The position numbers were made by a program, and so were the translations under genes. DNA of 52,012 nucleotides, taken from CAZKUN01 sp964555935. Its GTDB lineage: Bacteria > Armatimonadota > Zipacnadia > Zipacnadales > VGFC01. The notes beneath the pieces were generated by a model. The model searched no databases. It saw nothing but the letters and a program-made list of their open reading frames with translations, and was not told the origin of the DNA. Positions 15,321 to 24,095 of the stretch are shown piece by piece (position 1 is the stretch's first letter; each line of letters starts with the position of its first letter). The DNA lies in assembly GCA_964555935.1 (NCBI GenBank), contig CAZKUN010000035.1, forward strand, positions 1 through 52,012. The letters are read 5' to 3'.

Positions 15321-18300
15321 ATGGCCACTCGTAGCTTCGTGTTGGCAATGGCGACGATGATCTGCGCGCATGTCTGTGGGCAAGAGATCGACGTGCCGAT
15401 GGACCGCAGCCTGAAGAGCGTGCGGATTGTCTTTGGCATCGGCGCCGAGGAAGCGCAGACATGGGAGGGCGCTTACGAGTTGAGCGAGGGCGAGATCATC
15501 GCCACCGACAGCTGGCGGCTCATGGGGGATGACCACGCGTCGGTCAGCGAGTTCAAGCTCGATGTCCGGCGCTTCTACCCGCGATTCTGGAACAGGCAAG
15601 GACGCGATGAGGCGACGCTGCCATTGGAGCCGAACGGGCTGGTTCTCACGCTGAGCGGGGTGAACGCGGAGTCGGTGCTGAGCGTGACGACGGACCACGG
15701 CGACTTCGAGATCCCGGCGGGGCAGATCGGGTACAGCGCCGCGGCGAGGACGCTTGAGGGTGCCGTCGAGTACCAGCGCGTGCCGACGCATCGGCAGGTT
15801 GTGAGGTCAGCCACCGAGGATTACGCGCCGACGGCGGCGCTCGGGCCGGATGGCACGCTGACCGTGGCGTACATTGCGTTCACGCATGGCGAGGCGCACA
15901 AGTCCCGCCGGCCGATCACCGAGGCCCCGGAGGACTTTTCGTTCCTGGTGGATCCTGTCGGCGGGGACCAGATCATGGTGACCGAGATGCGCGAAGGCGA
16001 GTGGAGCGCGCCAGAGCCGGTCAGTGAGGCGGGACAGGATCTGTACAGCCCGGCAGTCGCGACGGATGGCGAGGGGCGCCTGTGGGCTTTCTGGGCGGCG
16101 AATGAGGACGACAACTGGGATATCTGGGGGCGGGCGCGAACGGGCGGCGAGTGGGCCGATCCGGTTCGGATCAGCAGCGGAACGGGCTCGGACATCAGCG
16201 TGGTCGCCGCGACTACGGCCGACGGAGGAGTGTGGCTGGCGTGGCAGTCGCTGACCGCCGGTAGCGCGGACATCGCGGTGGCGACGCAAACGGGCGAGGG
16301 CTTCGGCGAGCCGACGCTCATCGCCAACTCCCCGGGGAACGAGTGGAGCCCCGCCATCGCTGCGTCGGCCGACGGGCAGGTGGCGGTTGCGTGGGACACG
16401 TACGCGCGGGGGAGTTACGACGTCGAGGCGCGAGTGTGGAAGGGCGGCGACTGGGGCGAGACTGTCTTGGTGTCAGCCACGCTTGAGAATGAGGCGCGGC
16501 CGAGCGCGGCGTATGATAGGCAGAATCGGCTTTGGCTGACGTATGAGGTGAGCCCGGAGGGCTGGGGAAAGGACTTCGGCCCGTATGACCAGAGCCCGCA
16601 GAAGACGGCGCTGTATAAGAGCCGGCGCGCGGGCCTGAGGGTGCTTGTCGACGGCGCGCTCTACGAGCCGGAGGTCGACGTGAACCTCGCGCTGCCGATG
16701 CCTCACGGCGGGCCCCGGTGGCCGAACTCGCCGCCGAACTACCTTGTCGGGACGCCGAGAGTGACGGTGGGCTCGGATGGCAGAATCTGGGTCAGCGCGC
16801 GCATCAGGATGACCAGATTCGATAGCCAGACCGGCGGCACGTGGCTGGATTTCGTCACGACCCTCGACGCGGAGCGATGGAGGCCGGCAGTCAGCACGCT
16901 TGGGACGGATGGATGGCTGCACGAGGCGTCCACGATTGTCGCGGCCCCGGGCAACGGGCTTTACATGATCAGCGCCTCCGACGGACGCTGGCGCAACGCT
17001 GCTCTATTCGGCCCCGAACCGTGGAAGAGGCGCCAGCGCAGCGCGGATGCGCCGCCGGCGACGACGAGGAACTACGTCGCGTATCCGGACTGGCAGTTCA
17101 ACAAGGAGATCAGCGTCGCCGACACGGGGCGCGTCATGGCGCCGGATGAGGACATTGCGCTGGTGCCCGTGGCCGCCGAGGAGGCCGCCGGCCCATCCCA
17201 GGAGGCGCAGGCCGAGCGTCTCAGCGTGCAGGCGATGCGAAACTACCGGACAGAGGTCGGTGGCGAGGAGGTCCGCCTCTGGCGGGGAGAGTTCCATCGC
17301 CACACGGAGATCTCCAGCGATGGCGCGGGCGATGGGACGATTCTCGACATGTGGCGGTATGGGATGGACATGGCGGATTTGGACTGGATCGGCAGCGGCG
17401 ACCACGACAATGGCAACGGGCGCGAGCTGAGCTGGTGGCTGACGCAGAAGACGACGTCGATGTTCCACATCCCCGAGCGGTTCACGTCGATGTACACGTA
17501 CGAGCGGAGCTGCAACTACCCCGACGGACACCGCAATGCCGTCTTCGCGCAACGGGGCGTCCGCCCGCTCGCGCGACTCAGGGGCGGCATGGGCAAGAGC
17601 CTCGACAACGAACTCGCGGACGACGCGCCGAGACCGAACACGCCCGACACGCAGATGTTCTACCGGTACCTTACCCAGTTCGACGGGATCTGCGCGAGCC
17701 ACACGAGCGGCACGGACATGGGCACGGACTGGCGCGACAACGATCCGAAGATCGAGCCGATCGTCGAGATCTACCAGGGCGATAGGCAGAATTACGAGCG
17801 GCCGGGCGCGCCGAGGACGAACACGAAGGACTGGTCGCTTGGCGGATGGCGACCGCGGGGCTTTGTGTCGCGCGCGCTGAAGATGGGATACCGCCTGGGG
17901 TTCCAGTCATCCAGCGACCACATCTCGACGCACATGAGCTACTGCAATGTCTGGGTCGAGGAGCCCACGCGCCAGCAGGTCATCGATGGCATGCGCAAGC
18001 GACACATCTACGGCTCCACCGACAACATCATCGCCGACGTGCGCTGTGGCGACTACTTCATGGGCGATGAGTTCACCGTCTACGAGCCGCCCACGATCAG
18101 CGTGAGACTGGTCGGCACGGCACCCTTCGCGGAGGTCGTCATCATCAAAGACGACGAGAACGTCTACTCAACGAAGCCCGATAGCGAGACGGTGAAGTTC
18201 GAGTGGTCCGACAATGACGCCACAGCCGACACGACGAGCTACTACTACATCCGCGGAACGCAAGTCGGCGAGACGGCGACTCGCAAGGTCCGGTCTCTCG

Positions 18301-18398
18301 ACACGGGCGAGCGGATGGACTATGAGACGAACAACGGCGAGATCGTCTGGGTATCGCCGATGTGGATAACGTATACGGCAGGGGACAGGGGACAGTAA
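15321..18398 (+). CDS. Exported propeller protein with C-terminal PHP (metal-dependent phosphoesterase-like) domain
   Basis: A 1025-residue protein with a Sec signal (FVLAMATMICAHVCG). Residues about 150-620 are propeller blades with recurring SPAVATDGEGRLWAFW and SPAIAASADGQVAVAW motifs. From about 650 a PHP/DUF3604-like domain begins with HRH (H659, H661) in GEFHRHTEISSDG and continues with GSGDHD (D694). Further likely metal ligands are in ASHTSG and SSDHISTH. PHP domains hydrolyse phosphoesters with bound metals; an exported one fused to a propeller is uncommon. GGAGGA at 15308-15313 selects the ATG at 15321. The last residues, GDRGQ, are encoded by GGGGACAG repeats that run past the stop. 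The function is uncertain; phosphoester or phosphonate removal outside the cytoplasm is possible. Confidence 0.75.
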   Translation: MATRSFVLAMATMICAHVCGQEIDVPMDRSLKSVRIVFGIGAEEAQTWEGAYELSEGEIIATDSWRLMGDDHASVSEFKLDVRRFYPRFWNRQGRDEATLPLEPNGLVLTLSGVNAESVLSVTTDHGDFEIPAGQIGYSAAARTLEGAVEYQRVPTHRQVVRSATEDYAPTAALGPDGTLTVAYIAFTHGEAHKSRRPITEAPEDFSFLVDPVGGDQIMVTEMREGEWSAPEPVSEAGQDLYSPAVATDGEGRLWAFWAANEDDNWDIWGRARTGGEWADPVRISSGTGSDISVVAATTADGGVWLAWQSLTAGSADIAVATQTGEGFGEPTLIANSPGNEWSPAIAASADGQVAVAWDTYARGSYDVEARVWKGGDWGETVLVSATLENEARPSAAYDRQNRLWLTYEVSPEGWGKDFGPYDQSPQKTALYKSRRAGLRVLVDGALYEPEVDVNLALPMPHGGPRWPNSPPNYLVGTPRVTVGSDGRIWVSARIRMTRFDSQTGGTWLDFVTTLDAERWRPAVSTLGTDGWLHEASTIVAAPGNGLYMISASDGRWRNAALFGPEPWKRRQRSADAPPATTRNYVAYPDWQFNKEISVADTGRVMAPDEDIALVPVAAEEAAGPSQEAQAERLSVQAMRNYRTEVGGEEVRLWRGEFHRHTEISSDGAGDGTILDMWRYGMDMADLDWIGSGDHDNGNGRELSWWLTQKTTSMFHIPERFTSMYTYERSCNYPDGHRNAVFAQRGVRPLARLRGGMGKSLDNELADDAPRPNTPDTQMFYRYLTQFDGICASHTSGTDMGTDWRDNDPKIEPIVEIYQGDRQNYERPGAPRTNTKDWSLGGWRPRGFVSRALKMGYRLGFQSSSDHISTHMSYCNVWVEEPTRQQVIDGMRKRHIYGSTDNIIADVRCGDYFMGDEFTVYEPPTISVRLVGTAPFAEVVIIKDDENVYSTKPDSETVKFEWSDNDATADTTSYYYIRGTQVGETATRKVRSLDTGERMDYETNNGEIVWVSPMWITYTAGDRGQ

Positions 18399-18444
18399 CA
18401 GGGGACAGGGAACGTCTACGGCACGTGCGGACGAGGGCGTCCGC
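18381..18444 (+). repeat. GGGGACAG direct repeats plus hairpin
   Basis: GGGGACAG occurs at 18381-18388, 18388-18395 and 18401-18408. The PHP gene's TAA (18396-18398) is embedded between the copies. Further on, GCGGACG (18427-18433) and CGTCCGC (18438-18444) form a perfect hairpin with an AGGG loop, shortly before the next gene's SD. Confidence 0.65.
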
Positions 18445-18478
18445 GCTCCAGTGAAGGGCAGGGAACGGAGGACGACAG

Positions 18479-19609
18479 ATGATAGTGGCGCTGCTGGTTC
18501 TGGCTACGGCGGGAGGGGCGCAAGTTGCGGGCGATGTGGTGTCGGTGACGGAGTTCGCGGAGCTGGTCGCGGATCCGGGCGGCGAGGCGGAGGACTGGCA
18601 GCCTGCGTTCCAGGCGGCGATCGAAGAGGCATGGGAAACCCATCAACCTGTCTACGTCCCGGCCGGCGAGTACAAGATCCGCAAGGTCATCACCGTGGGA
18701 GCGACGGGTGAGGAGGGCAAGTCCTGGACGCATAACAGCATCCAGATCGTCGGCGCCGGGCAGTACGATTCGGTCATCCTGCAGGAGGTGGAGACGGAGA
18801 ACTGCATCGACTGGACGGGGCCGACGTACAAGGACTCAGCCGCAAGGGGGCGACTGGCCAATCTCACCTTGCGTGGCGGCACGACGTGCCTGAACATCAA
18901 GTGGCACAACTACTTCACCCTCGACTCGTGCTACATCGTCGGCGCGGTCGAGAACGGCGTGTACTCCGAGGGCTGGTCGAGCCGATTCCTGAACTCCACC
19001 ATTCGATGGTGCAAAGGCGCGGGGATCATGGGTCGGGCGCACTTCAACAACTGCGTGATTCGGGACTGCTACTTCAGCCGCGACGGTGTAGGGATCTGGC
19101 TCAGCGGCGTGCATGGCTCGCGAGTCGAAAGCTGCGGTCTAGAGCTGTGCGCGAAGGCGGCGATCTCACTCAGGGGCATTCACGGCCTGACGATCAACAA
19201 CACGTACTTTGAAGGGAACGGCTACAAGAACGTCACCCACCTCCCGGTTGAGGGCCACGCCAACACGATCCACCTCGACTACATCTGCGAGGGCATCCGC
19301 ATCCACGACTGCATCTTCCGAGCGAATCTCGACCCCGACGGCGCGCTCATTTCGATCGCCGACTGTCGCGGGGGGCACATCTACGACAACTACTTCTACT
19401 GCTCGACGGAGCACGAGAACGGGATCATGCTCAGGAGCGGGCCCGAGGGGCAGCCCCAGAAGGTCGGCGTGATCTCAGACCTGACGGTGGAGCGGAACTG
19501 GTTCCACAACATCGCGAAGCCTCTGACCGAGGACGCGGAGGGTCTCATCGACGGAGCGGTTGAGGCGGGGTGCAAGCTCGACCTCGCGAAGGCGGAGGAC
19601 ACGGAATGA
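18479..19609 (+). CDS. Secreted right-handed beta-helix protein (pectate-lyase-like)
   Basis: A 376-residue protein with a short signal peptide (MIVALLVLATAGGAQ). The start of the mature chain resembles glycosyl-hydrolase-28/pectate-lyase-3-type proteins (FQAAIEEAWETHQPVYVPAGEYKI). Stacked coils of parallel beta-helix follow, with repeated N-N-x-V/I-I-R-D-C-Y-F-type rungs. Family members cleave uronic-acid polysaccharides by elimination or hydrolysis, or act as epimerases. GGAGGA at 18467-18472 precedes the ATG by 6 nt. The stop overlaps the next start as ATGA, so it is translationally coupled to a Tat-exported sulfatase. That pairing suggests joint attack on a sulfated acidic polysaccharide. 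The fold is clear. Catalytic residues are not identifiable by eye. Confidence 0.78.
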   Translation: MIVALLVLATAGGAQVAGDVVSVTEFAELVADPGGEAEDWQPAFQAAIEEAWETHQPVYVPAGEYKIRKVITVGATGEEGKSWTHNSIQIVGAGQYDSVILQEVETENCIDWTGPTYKDSAARGRLANLTLRGGTTCLNIKWHNYFTLDSCYIVGAVENGVYSEGWSSRFLNSTIRWCKGAGIMGRAHFNNCVIRDCYFSRDGVGIWLSGVHGSRVESCGLELCAKAAISLRGIHGLTINNTYFEGNGYKNVTHLPVEGHANTIHLDYICEGIRIHDCIFRANLDPDGALISIADCRGGHIYDNYFYCSTEHENGIMLRSGPEGQPQKVGVISDLTVERNWFHNIAKPLTEDAEGLIDGAVEAGCKLDLAKAEDTE

Positions 19610-21048
19610 ACAGGCGGCAGTTTGTGCGGACGAGCGCCCTCGCGACGGCCGGCGCGATGGCTGCGAGGTTTGCCCTAGGCCAGGCGACCCGCCCGAACAT
19701 CGTGCTGATCCACGCGGATGATCTCGGGTGGACGGATCTTGGGTGCTACGGCAGCGGCTACTACGAGACGCCGAACATCGATCGGCTGCGGTCTGAGGGC
19801 GTGAAATTCACGGATGCCTATTCGCCGGCGGCGAACTGCGCGCCGTCGCGAGCGTGCATGCTGAGCGGACAATACGTGCCGCGACATGGCGTGTATGCGG
19901 TCGGCGGGAAGCGGCGGTTCGACACGAACGCGAAGCTCCTCAAGTGGGACGAGCGCAAGCTCCTGGCGCCCGAGAATGCACCCGGGCTCCCCGCGGAGAA
20001 AATCACGTTTGCCGAGGTTCTCAAGGCCTCGGGATACGCATGTGGCGTGTTCGGCAAATGGCATCTCGGCGGAGGAGCGGGCCAGACACCCAAGGAGCAG
20101 GGGTTTGATACATCGGTCACGATGACTGGGGGCAAGCACTTCGACTTCGAGTGCAAACCCATGCCGGAGGAGGTGCCCGGTCCCGACGACTACCTCTCCG
20201 ACCACATGGCCGATGAGGCGATGAAGTTCATCGAGGACAACCGAAACGACCCATTCATGCTGTACCTGCCGGACTACCTCGTGCACGTGCCGCTTGAGGC
20301 GAAGCAGGAGCTGATCGCCAAGTACGAGGCCAAGGCGCCCGCGGGCGGTCACCACAACCCGACGTACGCGGCGATGATCGAGAGTCTCGACCACAGCGCG
20401 GGGCGCGTGCTGAGCAAGATCGACGAGTTGTCGTTACGTGACGACACGCTTGTGATCTTCTACTCCGACAACGGCGGCGTGGGGAGCCCCGACAACCGCG
20501 GGCTGAACAGAGGCGGGAAGATCACGTCCGTCTACCCGCTGCGGGGGATGAAGGGGATGCTCTACGAGGGCGGGATCCGCGTCCCCATGATCGCGCGATG
20601 GCCGGGGAGAATCGAGCCCGGCAGCGAGTGCGAAGAGCCGGTGATCGGCGTGGACATCCTCCCCACCTTCGCCGACGTGGCCGGCGCGCCGACACCCGAG
20701 GGCCAGCCGCTGGATGGCGAGAGTCTCGTGCCGGTTCTCACGAGAGAAACGCAGCGTCTCGAGCGGGATGACATCTTCTGGTTCATGCCCGGTTACCTGC
20801 CCCACAGACAGGCGCCGGCGAACGTGATTAGATCGCGCGACTGGAAGCTGATCGAGAACTTCGAGGATGGATCGCTGGAGTTGTACAACCTCCGCGATGA
20901 CATCGGCGAAACGCGAGACCTCGGCGAGGACCAGCCGGAGAAGGCAGCAGAACTCCACGAGAAGCTGCGCCAGTGGCGCGAGGACACGGGCGCGGAGGCG
21001 CCGGAGCGGAATCCGAACTTCGATCCGGCGAATGATGGCAGGTGGTGA
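19606..21048 (+). CDS. Tat-exported sulfatase (S1 family)
   Basis: A 480-residue arylsulfatase A-like enzyme. The N-terminus MNRRQFVRTSALATAGAMAA is a twin-arginine signal. The catalytic motif CAPSR (C78) is followed by LSG, with VFGKWHLGG downstream and IFYSDNGGVGSPDN as the C-terminal metal/anion site, all standard for S1 sulfatases. The folded, formylglycine-bearing enzyme would be exported by Tat to the periplasm or surface. The ATG at 19606 overlaps the beta-helix gene's stop by 4 nt and immediately yields the Tat motif. The convergent oxidoreductase gene ends 33 nt beyond, separated by a hairpin element. Confidence in family and location is high; specificity is unknown. Confidence 0.92.
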   Translation: MNRRQFVRTSALATAGAMAARFALGQATRPNIVLIHADDLGWTDLGCYGSGYYETPNIDRLRSEGVKFTDAYSPAANCAPSRACMLSGQYVPRHGVYAVGGKRRFDTNAKLLKWDERKLLAPENAPGLPAEKITFAEVLKASGYACGVFGKWHLGGGAGQTPKEQGFDTSVTMTGGKHFDFECKPMPEEVPGPDDYLSDHMADEAMKFIEDNRNDPFMLYLPDYLVHVPLEAKQELIAKYEAKAPAGGHHNPTYAAMIESLDHSAGRVLSKIDELSLRDDTLVIFYSDNGGVGSPDNRGLNRGGKITSVYPLRGMKGMLYEGGIRVPMIARWPGRIEPGSECEEPVIGVDILPTFADVAGAPTPEGQPLDGESLVPVLTRETQRLERDDIFWFMPGYLPHRQAPANVIRSRDWKLIENFEDGSLELYNLRDDIGETRDLGEDQPEKAAELHEKLRQWREDTGAEAPERNPNFDPANDGRW

Positions 21049-21064
21049 CGTAGGCGACGGCGTC

Positions 21065-21084
21065 GGGGTTGAAACCCCTCCTAC
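21065..21084. repeat. Hairpin-CTAC element overlapping a stop codon
   Basis: GGGGTT (21065-21070), GA, AACCCC (21073-21078), then TCCTAC (21079-21084). The CTA at 21081-21083 is the TAG stop of the minus-strand oxidoreductase. Confidence 0.7.
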
Positions 21085-22205
21085 AGGGGCAGGAGGGTGA
21101 TCCGCCGACCTGGTCCGTGGGCGAAGGCCTCGAAGATGCGCGTAACCTGCCACGCCTGCTCAAGCGTGCCCTTGCGCGGCGGACGCTCCTCGAGGATGGA
21201 CCGCGCGAACTCGTTGACCTCACCGTAATACCCCAGCAGGAACAGCCCCTTATTGTAGAGCTGGCCGAGCGAGAACTCAGGCTCCCAGACGGTTGAGGCG
21301 TCGCCGGGGCCACCTTGGTAGAAGCTCGGAGACGTGCCGTACCCGAGGTCTGGCGGCGTCTGGTGGTAGCTGAGGCGGATGTTGTTGTCGACGACGACAT
21401 GCCGCCCTCGGTCTGAGACGAGCGTCGTCCGCTCCATCCCGCCGCCGAGGCTCGCCCCGCCCGTGAGCGCGAGCGATGCGACGATTCCGGACGCGAAGGT
21501 GAATGTCGCGACACCCGAGCCCGCGCTGCTCCGCTCGTAGGAGAGCGTGTCGGGCATCCCCAGCAACTCAACCATGAGTGATGCCGGGTGGCAGAGGTGG
21601 TCGAGGAAGCTGATGACGGGCCGCGCTTCGTCGGGCAACGCGCCTCCCCCGGCTTCCGCGTAGGCGGCGAACTGCTCGACGGTGGGGATGTGCTGGGGGT
21701 ACTGGAGCGTCGCCAGCGAGAGCTTGCCGAACTCGGGTTCGTAGGCGAGTTCCTTGGCCTTCTCGTTGGCGGGGAAGAACATCTTCTTCAGCCCGACGAG
21801 GACGTTCTTTCCATTGCGCTGGGCTGCGGCTTGCATGCGTTCTATCCCGGCGCACGACGCGGCGGGAGGCTTCTCGATGAAGACGTGACACCCCGCGTCC
21901 ATGGCGGCGACGGCGAGATCGGGGTACAAGGGCCTGCCGGATGGATCGTACGAGGTGACGATGAAGACGGCGTCGAGGGACTCCTTCTCGAGCATCTCGC
22001 GGAAGTCCGTGTAGGAGGCATCGGCGCCGAAATGACCGGCGAATGCGGCGGCGCGCTCGCCGTCGAGATCGCATGTGGCGACCAAGTCGACGGGCGCGTG
22101 CTGGAACGTGGGGTAGATGTTGCGGAAGCTGTGGGAGCCGCAGCCGATGAAGCCGGCCCGGACCTGGGGCTCATCGAGCAGACGTCCGCTGAAGCCGATG
22201 CGCAT
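21081..22205 (-). CDS. Gfo/Idh/MocA-family oxidoreductase
   Basis: A 374-residue NAD(P)-dependent sugar or cyclitol oxidoreductase. The Rossmann motif AGFIGCGSHSFRN lies near residue 17, after a short N-terminal extension, and the conserved EKP motif is present in CHVFIEKPPA. The C-terminal alpha/beta substrate domain includes DNNIRLSYHQ and ends at ITLLPL. These enzymes oxidise or reduce hydroxyls of sugars such as inositol, glucose-fructose or deaminated amino sugars in the cytoplasm. CCCTC (GAGGG on the coding strand) at 22213-22217 is the SD. It follows the beta-helix gene by 72 nt on the same strand, a likely two-gene operon. Its stop codon is contributed by a hairpin-CTAC element. Confidence 0.88.
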   Translation of the reverse strand: MRIGFSGRLLDEPQVRAGFIGCGSHSFRNIYPTFQHAPVDLVATCDLDGERAAAFAGHFGADASYTDFREMLEKESLDAVFIVTSYDPSGRPLYPDLAVAAMDAGCHVFIEKPPAASCAGIERMQAAAQRNGKNVLVGLKKMFFPANEKAKELAYEPEFGKLSLATLQYPQHIPTVEQFAAYAEAGGGALPDEARPVISFLDHLCHPASLMVELLGMPDTLSYERSSAGSGVATFTFASGIVASLALTGGASLGGGMERTTLVSDRGRHVVVDNNIRLSYHQTPPDLGYGTSPSFYQGGPGDASTVWEPEFSLGQLYNKGLFLLGYYGEVNEFARSILEERPPRKGTLEQAWQVTRIFEAFAHGPGRRITLLPL

Positions 22206-22253
22206 GTGAATGCCCTCGCTGAGGTGGCGGTGGCGGAGGGTTCGTCCTGACAG

Positions 22254-22268
22254 GCGAGGAGGCCTCGC
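22254..22268. repeat. Degenerate hairpin element
   Basis: GCGAGG (22254-22259) and CCTCGC (22263-22268) pair around an AGG loop, preceded by GACAG as in the element at 31928. There is no CTAC suffix. It lies in the gap between the beta-helix and oxidoreductase genes. Confidence 0.5.
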
Positions 22269-22277
22269 GGGGGGCGG

Positions 22278-23777
22278 TCAATCAGCGCCATGCTCCTGGT
22301 GACCGCAGTCGGGGGCGTTGCCAGTGAATGGCAGAGAGACAGGCGTGCCGGCGGGCGCGTCGACATCATCGGCGAGGGTGATGCGGTGGGATTCGTAGTC
22401 GACGGCGCTGACGACGACTTCCGCCGAGCCGACGCGGACGGTATCGGGCTCTAACAATCCGTCCCAACTGTCGTGGAAGAACCACGAGCACTCGACGACG
22501 ATGGTGCGGGCGTCGATCTGCTCGACGACGGTCGTGAGCGGGCCTCCGATGTCGATCGCGGCGTTGTCGAGGTCTGCGTCAGTGGTGACCGTCGCGTGGG
22601 TCTCCCGCCCGGTGCGGTCGGTGAACTGCTTCAGCCCGTCGGTGGAGGGCGCGAAGGTCGCGTCAAAGTCGGGCGCGTTGACGTTGATGCCTCGGTGATT
22701 GCCCTCGGCGAAGCGGTAGAGGCTATGGTCGAGCGCCATCGAGTCGGTGGTGGGGATGGCGCGGTTGCCGATGTTGACGGCGTAGCTCGTGGAATCGGCG
22801 AAGATGTTGTTGCGGACCTGCGTTCCGCCGAAGTTCTCAGACTCGCCGTTCCCCCATACCTGCAGCGCGTGGACGGCGCCGATCACGGTGTTGTGGCAGA
22901 CGGCGATCTTGGTCGGCCCCTCGTAGAAGACGAGCCCCGTGTCGAGGATGTGATTGCGCCGGATGATGCTGTGGAGCGGCTCATTGTTCATCTTCACGCC
23001 GCCGCCACGACCGTAGACGCGATTGCCCTCGTAGATGATGTGGTGGGACGGTGATGTCAGATCGTTGGTGCCGCCGGCGTCGATCTGGTCGCCCTCTGGT
23101 TGGCCCTCCTCGGGCGCGTTGTCGTAGACGGTGTTCCTCAGGACGGCGACGTAGGGCGTGTCGATGATCTCAATGCCGTCCCAGTTGCTCACGCCCAGAT
23201 TCCGGTAGACCTCGTTGGCCGAGATCGTGAAGAAGCCGCCGGGGTTGTCCCAGATGGCGATGCCGGCGGTGCGGCTGTCATGCACGCTGCATTTCTCGAT
23301 GAGCGTGTCGCTGCGCTCCTCGCACCCGGTGATGAACATGCCGGAGTGCCCGCTGCCATCCACCTCGCAGGCGCGCAACTCGAGCCTCGGGGAATCGACT
23401 GCGCGGATCCCATGCTGGGGTGAGTTCCGGACGATGAGACCCTCAAGCGTAATGTCCCTCGCCCACTTGACATCAACAAGGGCTTCGTGATCGTCGACGG
23501 GGAGCCCCTCGCCGTCAATGACGGCCTCGCCGCGAAAGGTGATGCGCCTTCCGGGCGTCCCCGACCGGGTGATGGTGACTTGCTCTTGGTAAGTGCCCGC
23601 CGCGATGGAGACAACATCGCCAGGCTGGACCGCATCCGCGGCGCGTTGAATCGTGCGCCAGGGCTGGGCCTCGGTTCCGGGCGAGGCGTCGTCGCCGATC
23701 GTGGCGACGAAGTGCTCGGCGGAGAGGGCCGGGACGCCGGTCAAAGCCAGGAGGAAGGCGGCGAAACGCAAATGCAT
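22278..23777 (-). CDS. Secreted right-handed beta-helix protein
   Basis: A 499-residue protein with a Sec signal (MHLRFAAFLLALTGVPALSA). The mature start, FVATIGDDASPGTEAQPWRTIQRAADAV, is the typical entry of DUF1565/parallel beta-helix proteins, with AAGTYQEQVTI next. Rungs such as LIVRNSPQHGIRAVDS, GMFITGC and GIAIWDN continue to about residue 400. A short beta-rich tail (VRVGSAEVVVSAVDYE) closes the protein. Related proteins are polysaccharide lyases, alginate epimerases or glycan-binding scaffolds. GAGGTG about 8 nt upstream supports the start at 23777; the frame continues upstream without a better start. It probably heads an operon with the Gfo/Idh/MocA gene. Enzymatic activity is not demonstrable from sequence. 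Confidence 0.78.
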   Translation of the reverse strand: MHLRFAAFLLALTGVPALSAEHFVATIGDDASPGTEAQPWRTIQRAADAVQPGDVVSIAAGTYQEQVTITRSGTPGRRITFRGEAVIDGEGLPVDDHEALVDVKWARDITLEGLIVRNSPQHGIRAVDSPRLELRACEVDGSGHSGMFITGCEERSDTLIEKCSVHDSRTAGIAIWDNPGGFFTISANEVYRNLGVSNWDGIEIIDTPYVAVLRNTVYDNAPEEGQPEGDQIDAGGTNDLTSPSHHIIYEGNRVYGRGGGVKMNNEPLHSIIRRNHILDTGLVFYEGPTKIAVCHNTVIGAVHALQVWGNGESENFGGTQVRNNIFADSTSYAVNIGNRAIPTTDSMALDHSLYRFAEGNHRGINVNAPDFDATFAPSTDGLKQFTDRTGRETHATVTTDADLDNAAIDIGGPLTTVVEQIDARTIVVECSWFFHDSWDGLLEPDTVRVGSAEVVVSAVDYESHRITLADDVDAPAGTPVSLPFTGNAPDCGHQEHGAD

Positions 23778-23921
23778 GGTCAGCACCTCGGCAAGATGAT
23801 CGCCTGAAGGACGCCGGAGGTTCCAACCGCTCAGGATCCGCGTGGCAAGGCCATACCCGAGGCAAGGGCGGAGCGCACCGGGCTGGCGATCTGCCGCCGA
23901 GGCGATGCGAGCTGGCGGGCG

Positions 23922-24092
23922 ATGACCGCGCATCGCGAGGCTGAAGAGGCACTGCGGGATAGCGAAGCGCTTCTGGCTGCCACGGAGGCGATCAGCAGCG
24001 TCGGCGGCTGCGTGCACTACCCCGACACGCGCGCTGACAGATGGACCGATGAGGTCTACCGTATCCACGGACTGCCGATCGGCTCTCCCCCT
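23922..24092 (+). pseudogene. PAS-domain remnant (truncated sensor-kinase fragment)
   Basis: The frame reads REAEEALRDSEALL, AATEAISSVGGC, DRWTDEVYRIHGLPIG. This is the linker-plus-start pattern of PAS domains in bacterial histidine kinases (AEEALRESE..., then W-x-DE-x-YRI-x-GL). It stops being PAS-like at about residue 57, where the convergent permease gene begins. Upstream the frame is open only to 23808, after a TGA at 23805, and shows no other domain. The rest of a sensor protein is absent. I read it as a relic left by a rearrangement in the only gene-free stretch over 300 bases (23778-24095); nothing else is recognisable there. Confidence 0.55.
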
Positions 24093-24095
24093 CGG

